DNA of 17,901 bases from JAXHTH01 sp034211115 (GTDB lineage Bacteria > Planctomycetota > Phycisphaerae > Phycisphaerales > SM1A02): the NCBI GenBank assembly GCA_034211115.1, contig JAXHTH010000084.1:1-17901 (forward strand). The letters are read 5' to 3'. This document shows, piece after piece, positions 1 to 7,197 of the stretch. Both the position numbers and the translations under genes were made by a program. The notes below the pieces were generated by a model. It saw only the letters and a list, made by a program, of their open reading frames with translations, searched no databases and was not told the DNA's origin. Each line of letters starts with the position of its first letter. Position 1 is the first letter of the stretch.

Positions 1-640
1 CCGGCGAGGGGAACTGGTCGAGCTGCACCGCCCGCTTGTCCTCGTCGGCGGTGGGCAGCCGCACGCCGTTCAACTGCGAGCTGACGAACCGATCGGGCAG
101 GCCGCGGATCACCGTGAACTTGCCCTCGGAGACGGTGGCGCCGGCGACGAGATTGAGCGCGCCGGCCGCATCGCTCGCCCCCGCCTGGCTCATCAGGTCC
201 GCGCTGATGGAATCCAGCAGGGCGGGGCTCTCCATGCGCAGGCGGAGCAGGCCCGCTTCCGTCCCCCCGCCGATCTGAAGATCCCGAACGACGAACTCCT
301 CCATCTCGGTGAATTCGCCGGACAGCGATGCGTCCACGTCCGTGAGCCGGCCGGCGGTGACCACCACGTCGCTCTTCACCTGCCGCGCGTAGCCTTGTTT
401 CGAGAAGACAAGCGTATAGGTCCCGGGAGGCACCTCACTGAAGATGTAGTTTCCCTCTTCGGTGGCGGTGACCTTCTCGTCCAGCTCGACGATCAGGACT
501 TCCGCCAGGGCGAGCGGGGCGTCGAAGTCCTTGTCATACACCATGCCGCGGATGGAGCCCGCCTGCTGGGCCGAGGCGGCCGCAGTGATGAGCATCGCCA
601 CCCCCAGGATGATCCAGCCGACGGGAGCGTGCTTCACCAT
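1..640 (-). CDS. TonB-dependent receptor, N-terminal part (runs off window)
   Basis: Outer-membrane transporter that takes up a ligand using energy from TonB. Only 213 residues are visible, because the frame is open to the window edge; full family members usually have 800-1100. Residues 1-25 are a signal peptide ending ASA before QQ. Residues about 28-110 look like a carboxypeptidase-regulatory-like beta-sandwich (GSIRGMVYD…VPPGTYTLVFSKQGY). The plug domain follows, with its hallmark near residues 175-213: VIRGLPDRF, then LNGVRLPTADEDKRAVQLD, matching the VRGLxxRY…LNGxxLPxxDxxRRAVQLD pattern of the Xanthomonas/Caulobacter receptor type. An EEFVV segment just before the plug may be the TonB box. 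The start ATG overlaps the stop of the upstream TPR gene by 7 nt, suggesting translational coupling. The ligand is unknown. Family call is sure; the 3' end lies outside the window. Confidence 0.9.
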   Translation of the reverse strand, partial: MVKHAPVGWIILGVAMLITAAASAQQAGSIRGMVYDKDFDAPLALAEVLIVELDEKVTATEEGNYIFSEVPPGTYTLVFSKQGYARQVKSDVVVTAGRLTDVDASLSGEFTEMEEFVVRDLQIGGGTEAGLLRLRMESPALLDSISADLMSQAGASDAAGALNLVAGATVSEGKFTVIRGLPDRFVSSQLNGVRLPTADEDKRAVQLDQFPSP

Positions 641-1872
641 GGGTCGCCCAGCCCTTCGTGAATCTCGCGCATGCGAGCCCGGAGCGGCTCGTCGGGCGCC
701 ACCCCGTGCACGGCCATCGAGCAGCACGTCGCCGTCAGATCCGCCGCGCGCGGTCTGGAGTTGGGATTCACCACGCCCTCCTCCACCGCCTTCCGGTAGA
801 CGTCGAGGGCGAGGTCGGTCTCGCCCAGCGCCTGGTAGGCCTCGGCGATGGGATGAAGCGTCTCCGCGCGATAGATGTTGATGATTCGGTCTCGCTTTTC
901 CTCGTACAGCGCCAAGGCGCCGTCGAGATCGGCCCGGCCCCGCTCCCGGTCGCCGGCAAGGTAGCGCAGCCCGGCGAGGCGGGCGATGACGGGGACGCGG
1001 TACCGCGGCGTCCAGTTGAACCCCTCGAGCACGACCTGCGTGTCATTGACCAGTTGCAGGGCCTTGTCTTGATCGTCGTGCTTCAGCGCGATCTCGACGA
1101 GGTCCATCATCATCTCCATCCGGACCAGGAGCGGCAGGCCGCTCCAGGCGGTCTTGACCGTTTCCTCGACGCGGCTTCGCCGAGGCGCATCGTGGTAGAA
1201 CCGATCGAAGAGCTTCGTGCACGCCTGGAGGGCGTTGCGAACCAGATCAAGGTGTTTCGTGGCGAGGACGCGGTCCAGTTGCTTCATCTGGGCGTCGAAC
1301 ATCTCTTCGTCGGCCCGCATCGCCCTCACGCTGTCGGCCTTGCCCGCTTCGGACTCGACCGCGCCCTTCTCGAAGCGAGCGGCCTTCTCCTCCTCGCCCA
1401 GCCAGGCGTGGGTGCGGGCGATCTTCGCCCGGATCCGGTCCCGGCGCCAGCCGGTGGTCTCTTCGGAGATCCGCTCGGCCAGATCGAGATAGTGCGGGAT
1501 CGGATCCAGCCACCCCTGCCGGGCGCAGTAGAAGGCGAGGTCGGCGTAGCCGGCGCCACGCCGCCAGTTGTCGATGCGCTCGATGCAGGACAGCGCCCGG
1601 CGCGGCTGATCGAGCTCGAAGCAGGCCTCGACGACCGCTTCCTGGGCGCGCGACCGGTTCTTGATGTGCGGCGTGATCGGCATCGCCGTGGCCGTCTCGA
1701 TCGCCAGCTCGAGCAGTTCGCAGCGGTCGTCGGCCAGCGGCGCATCGACCACGATCGCCAGGACGTCGGCGCCGGGCGCGTCCGCCGTTTCGTTCCGGGG
1801 GCCGGCGCCGGTCGCAAGCGCGAACACGACGGCGGCGACGAAGGGTCCAACACGTGTCAACAGGGGTTTCAT
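634..1872 (-). CDS. Exported TPR-like helical repeat protein
   Basis: 412 residues. The start at the ATG at 1872 is chosen because it gives a clean signal peptide (MKPLLTRVGPFVAAVVFALATGAG). The frame stays open upstream to 2034, but longer versions would read through the 1902-1932 inverted repeat and bury the signal peptide. No strong Shine-Dalgarno is seen. The mature part is alpha-helical, with TPR-like pairs such as AERISEE…IARTHAWLGEEEKAARFEKGA, LEGF…LAGLRYLAGDRERGRADLDGALALYEE and IAEAYQALGETDLALDVYRKAVEEG. Such proteins are usually periplasmic scaffolds. Its TGA overlaps the ATG of the TonB receptor (ATGGTGA), so the two are probably co-expressed and may work together; that link is inference. 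No catalytic motif was found. Confidence 0.8.
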   Translation of the reverse strand: MKPLLTRVGPFVAAVVFALATGAGPRNETADAPGADVLAIVVDAPLADDRCELLELAIETATAMPITPHIKNRSRAQEAVVEACFELDQPRRALSCIERIDNWRRGAGYADLAFYCARQGWLDPIPHYLDLAERISEETTGWRRDRIRAKIARTHAWLGEEEKAARFEKGAVESEAGKADSVRAMRADEEMFDAQMKQLDRVLATKHLDLVRNALQACTKLFDRFYHDAPRRSRVEETVKTAWSGLPLLVRMEMMMDLVEIALKHDDQDKALQLVNDTQVVLEGFNWTPRYRVPVIARLAGLRYLAGDRERGRADLDGALALYEEKRDRIINIYRAETLHPIAEAYQALGETDLALDVYRKAVEEGVVNPNSRPRAADLTATCCSMAVHGVAPDEPLRARMREIHEGLGDPW

Positions 1873-1901
1873 GGCGTCCGTGAAATAGAGGTTAAAAGCA
1901 C

Positions 1902-1932
1902 CTGATGGCAGGGCGCGGTGCCCTGCCATCAG
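1902..1932. promoter_or_regulatory. Perfect 13-bp inverted repeat upstream of the TPR-receptor operon
   Basis: CTGATGGCAGGGC (1902-1914) and its exact reverse complement (1920-1932) are separated by the 5-nt spacer GCGGT. It lies 29 nt upstream of the TPR gene start. It could be an operator, a 5'-leader hairpin controlling the operon, or a terminator for upstream transcription. The minus-strand continuation GTGCTTTTAAC has only a short T run, so a canonical intrinsic terminator is less likely. An 8-bp direct repeat, TCTGTCAT (2040-2047 and 2059-2066), lies in the same 246-nt gap. Confidence 0.6.
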
Positions 1933-2066
1933 ATGCCGTTGTACGGATGCTCGGGACGAGGTCGGGCACTCAGGCGCTCCCTCCGGCATCGCGCCGGCCG
2001 ATCGCGCGACCGAACTGTGTTTTGCCGAAATCATCCGGGTCTGTCATCGATACGGATCTCTGTCAT

Positions 2067-2092
2067 GGGCCGACCGCACATACGGCCGGCCC
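2067..2092 (-). terminator. GC-rich hairpin after the beta-helix gene, possible terminator
   Basis: In the minus-strand transcript GGGCCGGCCG pairs with CGGTCGGCCC across a 6-nt loop, giving 10 pairs including one G-U. It begins 26 nt after the stop codon of the secreted protein gene. No U-tract follows, so it may be a non-canonical terminator or an mRNA 3'-end stabiliser. Confidence 0.45.
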
Positions 2093-2118
2093 TCGAACAC
2101 ATCTCACACACGAAGGGG

Positions 2119-3948
2119 TCAGCAGGAACCCCAGGCGCCGAGCAGGTCGAGCAGGTCGACGGTGTTGGTGTCACCGTCGCCGTCCACGTCGCCCGCGCAG
2201 GTGCCCCAGTTGCCGAGCAGGTAGAGCAGATCGGCGGTGTTGACCTCGCCGTTGCCGTCGAAGTCCGCCGGGCAGGGCGGGGCAACCAGGAAGCCGAAGG
2301 AGTCCGCCGCGCTCCAGCCGATGAGCCAGTTCCCGTTAGGGGAGAAGGCGCCGCGATAGGGCACGCGGCAGAAGAAGCCGTCATCGGGGGTCGACTCCCA
2401 ACCCTCGGAGACCAGCGCGTCGTTGGCCGCACGCGGATCGAGGCTTATGACGGGGAGCTGGATCAGGCCGCCGACGTCGACGGGGTCGCCACGCTCGAGG
2501 GCGACGACGGGCATGCCGTCGTCCGGGTTCTCCGCATCCCAGGGGACGCGAACGTTGGCCTTCGCGGGGTTGCTGGCACCGGACCCGACGGGGTCACCCT
2601 CGAGGAGGACGCCCACCGCGATCGCGCCGTCGTTGATGCCGTCGGGATCGGAGTCGCCGTCGCCGCAGGGCAGGCCGCCCTTGTCGCCGAAGTAGGCCTT
2701 GTCGTTCGTTCCCGCGCGGTAGTTGCGGAAGAAGACGCTGTCGGTGACCTCGGCGATGTAGCCCTGGCCGATGGAGGGATCGCCCTGGCTCTGGGCCTGG
2801 TAGATGGCCTCCGGATCGGGGCATTCGCACTCTTCGCTGCCGTTGCCGAGGACGTCGTAGGGGGTCTCCCAGATCTCGGCGAAGGAGAAGGTGTCGTAGG
2901 GGCCGTTGGGGTCGCCGTAGCCCTGCGCGCCGTCGCCGTCGCAGTTGTCGAAGCGGACCACGCGCTCACCGATGTCCATATAGATGCACTGGCGGTACTG
3001 GACGCCGCAGCCGTCGCGCCAGACCATGGCGCCGTCGCCGCTGGCCGGCTGGCCGATGGCGGTGAAGTTGTAGATGGTGGCCCGGGTGACGGGCTGGGCC
3101 AGGGAGTCCTCGGCGCCATCGTGCTCGAAGCAGTTGTCGCCGACGCCGGAGCCCTGGTCGGCCTCGAGGCTGTAGCCCTGGACGACGAGGCCGAACTGGG
3201 CCTTGCCGCGCCACCCCTGGTCGAAGTCGAAGCTGTCGTCGCCGATGTTCCAGATCGAGACGTACTTGTAGTTGACGGTGCCGCCCCAGGTCTCGATGCC
3301 GTCGTCAACGTTGTTCATGATCTCGATGTGGTTCATCTCGGTGGCGCGCCCGACGCCGCCCACGGACATGCCGTTGAGCTCGTTGGCGAGCCCGATCACG
3401 CGGCCGCCGTAGCGGAGCGACAGGTAGCTGACGCTGCCGCTGTCGTCATCGTCGTTGCCGCCGCCGTACTGGGACCACTCGGGGTTGTCCGGATCCTCGA
3501 CGAGGCCCTCCATGGGGGAGATGTTGCCCCCGTCGCAGAAGCACTCGTTGCCCTCGACGTTGGTGTTGGAGATGTAGGCGTCGCCCATGATGGTGAGATT
3601 GCCCCACTCGTTGGCGGCCACGCGCCACGTCTCGAAGTCATCGTTCTTGGAGGTCATGATGACCGGCGCGTCCTGCGTGCCGTTCACGAAGATCTGGGCG
3701 CCGCGGGTCACCGCGAGGCTGCCGCTGCCGTTCTCGCTCGGCTCGCTGGCCACGATGGTGCCGGCCTCGATGGTCAGCGACGCGCCGGGAATCACGTAGA
3801 TCTGATCCACCAGGTTGTAGGTGTTGTCGGCGGTCCAGGTCGTGGACGTCTCGATGTTCTCGTCGACGATGATCTCGGCCGCGTTGGCAATGCCCGCAAC
3901 GGCAATGCCCATCGCGCCAAGCAATGCGATTGCTCTTTGGTTGGTCAT
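2119..3948 (-). CDS. Secreted beta-helix-like protein with dockerin-like C-terminus
   Basis: 609 residues from the ATG at 3948. A TTG nine bases upstream is in frame, but the GGGA motif would then sit too close. Residues 1-23 are a signal peptide ending ANA before AEII. The N-terminal part (IIVDENIETSTTWTADN, then VIPGASLTIEAGTIVAS) is the 'added-up' type seen at the start of exported right-handed beta-helix proteins. The middle is rich in Gly, Asp and Asn turns (ISNTNVEGNECFCDGG; NNVDDGIETWGGTVNYKYVS; GDDSFDFDQGW), fitting stacked coils. Residues 559-609 form a dockerin-like tail with two calcium-loop units (DFDGNGEVNTADLLYLL and DVDGDGDTNTVDLLDLL), ending WGSC. It is collinear with the TPR and receptor genes downstream, although the hairpin between them suggests partly separate transcription. 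No catalytic residues were identified; a surface or binding role is inference. Confidence 0.82.
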   Translation of the reverse strand: MTNQRAIALLGAMGIAVAGIANAAEIIVDENIETSTTWTADNTYNLVDQIYVIPGASLTIEAGTIVASEPSENGSGSLAVTRGAQIFVNGTQDAPVIMTSKNDDFETWRVAANEWGNLTIMGDAYISNTNVEGNECFCDGGNISPMEGLVEDPDNPEWSQYGGGNDDDDSGSVSYLSLRYGGRVIGLANELNGMSVGGVGRATEMNHIEIMNNVDDGIETWGGTVNYKYVSIWNIGDDSFDFDQGWRGKAQFGLVVQGYSLEADQGSGVGDNCFEHDGAEDSLAQPVTRATIYNFTAIGQPASGDGAMVWRDGCGVQYRQCIYMDIGERVVRFDNCDGDGAQGYGDPNGPYDTFSFAEIWETPYDVLGNGSEECECPDPEAIYQAQSQGDPSIGQGYIAEVTDSVFFRNYRAGTNDKAYFGDKGGLPCGDGDSDPDGINDGAIAVGVLLEGDPVGSGASNPAKANVRVPWDAENPDDGMPVVALERGDPVDVGGLIQLPVISLDPRAANDALVSEGWESTPDDGFFCRVPYRGAFSPNGNWLIGWSAADSFGFLVAPPCPADFDGNGEVNTADLLYLLGNWGTCAGDVDGDGDTNTVDLLDLLGAWGSC

Positions 3949-4962
3949 GGTATTCAAGTCCCGTGTATGTGATATCAGAGTTCAGTCCGAAGTATGAATC
4001 AGGTGTTCGTCAGAATGCGTCGACGGGTGGTCGCTCAGGACCCGCATCGGCGGGCGTGAACGGAATCGGCCATCCGGGAACCGTCGCGGGGGCGACGGCG
4101 TCACCTCGGGCGGCCGGGTACGGCGCTGCACGCCGTCGGTGGAAGTAAGCGGTGCATCACGTCCATCCCGTCTCCGCTGAACCCGCCCCGGAATCAAGCG
4201 TTTCTTCCTTTCTTTCCCTAGCCCATTCATCCTCCTTTGTTCCCTCGTTGTGGCGACTGACCCGGCTCGGCTCGATCCGGCCCGACTGCACACCGGCTTC
4301 TCCGCCGGAGCCGAACGGTTGCCGCAGACACTATCCCGCGATTGCATGCATCCGATGAGGGCTGCCTTCTCACCCCGTTTCGTTTCTGTCTTCACTTCAG
4401 TTCGCTGCGCCATCTCCACGCGGGGCAGGCGTCCGGCGATGGCGCGCACGCGCGGGGATGCGCCGGGTCCGGACCGGCGCCACGCGCAACCGGTCCGCGA
4501 AACGGCGCGCACCCTACCGCTCGATTGTGTACATCTGGTTCGGATCCGGTTTGGATCTCGGTCCGGCACGACTTTGTTCGACATTGAGCGTTGAGCGGTC
4601 CCGGATCTCACCGCGCCTCGACACGCATGGTGAGGATCCGATCTCGATCTCCACCCGCCTCGGCATCGTTTGCGGGGCCCGGCTTTGATCGAGACGGAAC
4701 GGTATCCAGCGATTGTCAGCAAACCGTTCAGATCCGGTTTGGAGCGACCAAAGTCTTCGTGAAGCTCCGACCGGGCCCGGTCCATCGCGCGGCCGCGGCG
4801 CATCGGGACCGCGCTGCGCTACCGTCTGATTCGCCCGAACTTGCGCGCGCCTCGCCGCGCGCCCCCGGGCGTGCCGACATCACCACCGCGCCCCCGGGCA
4901 CCGATCGGCCACGAGGCACGCCAACGGCGTCCGTGGAAACATCGGCCTGCCATGCCGTAGCC

Positions 4963-5089
4963 GACGCATCACGATGCGTCCGGCCATGATGATCCATCCG
5001 GACGCGGCGCGGGCGCATCGGAGGCCGGCGCGCGAGGCGCACACCGCGCGAGGATGGCGCCGGCACGATGCATCCGGGAGCATGCATCG
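4963..5089. repeat. Cluster of perfect short inverted repeats
   Basis: Three perfect palindromic pairs lie within 127 bp. GACGCATC / GATGCGTC is at 4963-4970 and 4973-4980. GCGTCCGG / CCGGACGC is at 4976-4983 and 4998-5005, sharing bases with the first, so the two are mutually exclusive pairings. CGATGCAT / ATGCATCG is at 5066-5073 and 5082-5089. A GATGC/GCATC core recurs. It could be a structured RNA, an operator array or decaying mobile-element ends. Confidence 0.45.
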
Positions 5090-5256
5090 CGCCGAATTCG
5101 CGGAGAATCGGCGAAAGCAGCCGGATACCCCAGCTGAGGGAGCTGTTTTGTCTTCCCGTGTGCCGGCTTCGCGGCAGTTCGGCCGGATTCGCCCATTCTA
5201 CGGCGAAGACAGGTCGCCACGGCCGTCCCTCGACGCGATCGACCACCGCCTCCTCG

Positions 5257-5282
5257 GCCCCGCCGGCCGGGGCGCGCGCCCC
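5257..5282 (-). terminator. GC hairpin and palindrome just after the GH172 gene
   Basis: Immediately downstream of the stop at 5284 (minus strand) lies the self-complementary 14-mer GGGGCGCGCGCCCC (5269-5282). It is followed by an alternative stem, 5257-5262 pairing with 5268-5273. There is no U-tract. It may act as a terminator or 3'-end stabiliser, but in DNA this GC-rich such a structure can arise by chance. Confidence 0.3.
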
Positions 5283-5283
5283 G

Positions 5284-6957
5284 TCACCGGTGCAGGACCG
5301 GATCCTCGCGCCAGTCGCGGTCCTTCTCGTGGGCCCACTCGGCCACCCGCGGGCGGCGCTGGCGAAGCCGCACCGATTCGATCCCCAGCCAGTGGCCCGT
5401 CGAGCGGGGGTGCTTGCCGACGCACTCCAGCCGCAGGACGTAGTCGCCAGGCTCGGGCCAGAAGTCCAGCAGGTGGTACTCGCGGTTCTCGGTGTCGGGG
5501 TGGTAGAAGTCCAGCACGCCGCCGAGCTGTACGCCGTTCAGCGTGACCACGTACCGGCCGAAGTCGTAGCTTCGGGTCATGTTCAACAGCAGTCGCTTCG
5601 GGGCCTTCTCCTCGACGGTGAAGGGGATTTCGATCCACGCGTCGTCCGGATCGTCGGGCTGGTACAGCACCTGGCCCCGCTCGTACCCGAGCAGCTCCTG
5701 AACACGGGCGTCCCCTGCCCCGCGGGACGTATCATCGACGAAATCGACGGCGTAGATGATCCGGTCGAGACTCGGGAGGGCGCGCCGCCGCGCATGGGGG
5801 GCGCGGGCGGCGAAGGTCGGCGTCCCCGCCTGGTACCAGAACGCGACGGATGCGTAGTCGTCCTCCCGCTCGTTCCAACTGTGCGTCTTGTACTCCGCGT
5901 TCTCATCCGGGGAGATCCAGCCGTAGTGCTCGATCGTCACCCGGATGCCCGTGTTGAAGACGATGGGATCGTTGATGTGCCAGCGATAGGCGCTGGTGTG
6001 TCCGCCGACGATCCCCCACTGATCGAAATACGGCGTGCCGAAGTACGGCGTGCTCGTGGTTTTCAGCCCCCAGGCGGAGAGGAAGTAATCCTCGGTGCCG
6101 GTGCCCCAGATCGACGCCGTCTCCTCGCCGTCGATGTAGATCTTCTCATCGCCCTCGCCGAACCAGGCGGGGCTGCGGGTGCGGACCGCCAGCACGGTGC
6201 CGACGTAGTGTCCCCGCCCCTCGGTCTCGAGGATCACGTAGTCGCTCCCCTGTCTGACCGGATACTCCTGGCGGTACTGGGCGTAGAAATACGGCGTGTC
6301 CGCGGGCAGGCTGTCCCGTTTGATCCAGTCGATGTTGTAGTACAGCAGGCTGATGGGCTTGTCACTCTGGTTGACGATTTCGACGCGGATCGATTCGCGG
6401 AACGGCATGTGCCAGAAGCAGTTGTACGAATCGCCGTCCTCGACCACGACGGGAAGGCTGATGACCTCGCGACGCCGCCCGAAGCAGTTGGCGAAGAAAT
6501 CGCCCACCGGCGCCTCGACGCCCGGGCGATCGCTGCCGTCGTAGAAGATCCGCAGCAGCATCTCCTGGTGATTGGCCGACCCGTTCTTCGCCCACGCATG
6601 CGGCTCGGGCCCGAGGAAGGTCGTCCAGATGTGCGTGATCACGCCCGGCCCGTCCTCCTCCATCAGGATCTTCGTCTCACCCGCCGGGACGTTCTGATTG
6701 TCCCAGTTGCTGTCCGGATCGAGCGCCGCGTTCGGGTCATACTTGCCATCGGGGCCGCTGCGGTGGGCGGAGGTCGCCCGCATGCTTCGTCCCTCGTGCG
6801 GCCGGGCGAGCTCATCCAGCGCGCCGGCGCCCGCCGACTGGTCCGGCGGCAGACACAGCAGCCCGATCACCGCCCACGCCAGGTGTGCCGCGGTCGTCGC
6901 CCTCAGTGCAATGCGCCTCATCCCCTGCCGCCCTCCGTCTTTCAGCGTTGCGATCAT
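5284..6957 (-). CDS. GH172 (DUF2961) exported glycoside hydrolase
   Basis: 557 residues. The start at 6957 is fixed by AGGAGG seven nt upstream; an in-frame ATG at 6996 lacks one. The N-terminus has a long basic region, then a hydrophobic stretch (HLAWAVIGLLCLP), so it is probably exported. The body matches DUF2961: SNWDNQNVPAGETKILMEEDGPGVITHIW, then FYDGSDRPGVEAPVGDFF, then FGEGDEKIYIDGE and GTGTEDYF. Characterised GH172 members act on alpha-D-fructofuranosides, difructose dianhydride I or D-arabinofuranosides. The pair I assign as catalytic is Glu268 (in EGDE) and Glu289 (in GTGTEDY), 21 residues apart as in the characterised Bifidobacterium enzyme as I recall it. Residues about 425-545 look like an extra beta-sandwich (RLLLNMTRSYDFG…HWLGIESVRL). 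It is divergent from the sulfatase-GH116 run, so a shared substrate is plausible but unproven. Confidence 0.9.
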   Translation of the reverse strand: MIATLKDGGRQGMRRIALRATTAAHLAWAVIGLLCLPPDQSAGAGALDELARPHEGRSMRATSAHRSGPDGKYDPNAALDPDSNWDNQNVPAGETKILMEEDGPGVITHIWTTFLGPEPHAWAKNGSANHQEMLLRIFYDGSDRPGVEAPVGDFFANCFGRRREVISLPVVVEDGDSYNCFWHMPFRESIRVEIVNQSDKPISLLYYNIDWIKRDSLPADTPYFYAQYRQEYPVRQGSDYVILETEGRGHYVGTVLAVRTRSPAWFGEGDEKIYIDGEETASIWGTGTEDYFLSAWGLKTTSTPYFGTPYFDQWGIVGGHTSAYRWHINDPIVFNTGIRVTIEHYGWISPDENAEYKTHSWNEREDDYASVAFWYQAGTPTFAARAPHARRRALPSLDRIIYAVDFVDDTSRGAGDARVQELLGYERGQVLYQPDDPDDAWIEIPFTVEEKAPKRLLLNMTRSYDFGRYVVTLNGVQLGGVLDFYHPDTENREYHLLDFWPEPGDYVLRLECVGKHPRSTGHWLGIESVRLRQRRPRVAEWAHEKDRDWREDPVLHR

Positions 6958-7197
6958 CCGACTGCCTCCTGTCTCGTTGGCGGGAGCGCGGCTCATCCCG
7001 CGCGACGGCCGCGATTCTACCGGGCGGCGATCGCGACGAGTCGATCGAGTCCTGTTCGCATCGCACGCGACGGGAGACGCCCCCCGCCCGGAGCGTGCGA
7101 CACCGGCGCGGGCCCCGTCGCGGCGGGATCGTGTAGAATGGCCCGCGCCCCTCGTTTCCGCCCGCCGCGGCGCCGATTTAATCGAGGTTTCAACCGG
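6958..7197. promoter_or_regulatory. Divergent intergenic region between GH172 and sulfatase-like genes
   Basis: These 240 bp separate two genes transcribed away from each other, so promoters for both should lie here. On the plus strand TAGAAT (7134-7139) resembles a -10 box, but no matching -35 is visible. It overlaps an in-frame ATG at 7138, which would disfavour that ATG as the start. No clear operator palindrome was seen. Confidence 0.35.
6965..6970 (-). promoter_or_regulatory. Ribosome binding site that fixes the GH172 start
   Basis: The minus strand reads AGGAGG, then 7 nt (CAGTCGG), then ATG. This is the best Shine-Dalgarno in the window. It selects the ATG at 6957 over the in-frame ATG 39 nt upstream. 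Confidence 0.85.

Larger units (their letters stand above)
3949..5283. other. 1.3-kb gap with no supported gene
   Basis: Open frames exist on both strands, including a 273-codon minus-strand frame (3982-4803). They are Arg/Pro-rich, lack recognisable motifs and lack well-placed ribosome binding sites, so I treat them as GC artefacts. A purine-rich minus-strand segment (around 4200-4250) contains AGGAGG, but the in-frame ATG follows it with no spacing. Bases 4540-4745 repeat GATCCGGTTTGGA exactly (4543-4555 and 4731-4743) among several GGATCT/GATCCG variants. Bases 4963-5089 hold palindromes, listed separately. I see no tRNA. Confidence 0.5.

Noticed and set aside
1918..3972. 684-codon plus-strand open frame opposite the beta-helix gene
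   Set aside because: It is antisense to a gene with a signal peptide and dockerin-like tail. Its translation is Val/Ala/Asp-rich low-complexity text, as expected from the reverse of GC-biased codons.
3982..4803. 273-codon Arg-rich minus-strand frame in the 1.3-kb gap
   Set aside because: No motifs, atypical composition, and the only strong AGGAGG inside it sits directly against an ATG with no spacing.
5131..5149. CAGCT / AGCTG stem followed by TTTT as a plus-strand terminator
   Set aside because: The stem is only 5 bp, and no plus-strand gene ends upstream of it.
5068..7197. Long upstream extension of the sulfatase-like frame
   Set aside because: It runs antisense through the whole GH172 gene. 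The lipoprotein signal and start at 7198 show where the real protein begins.
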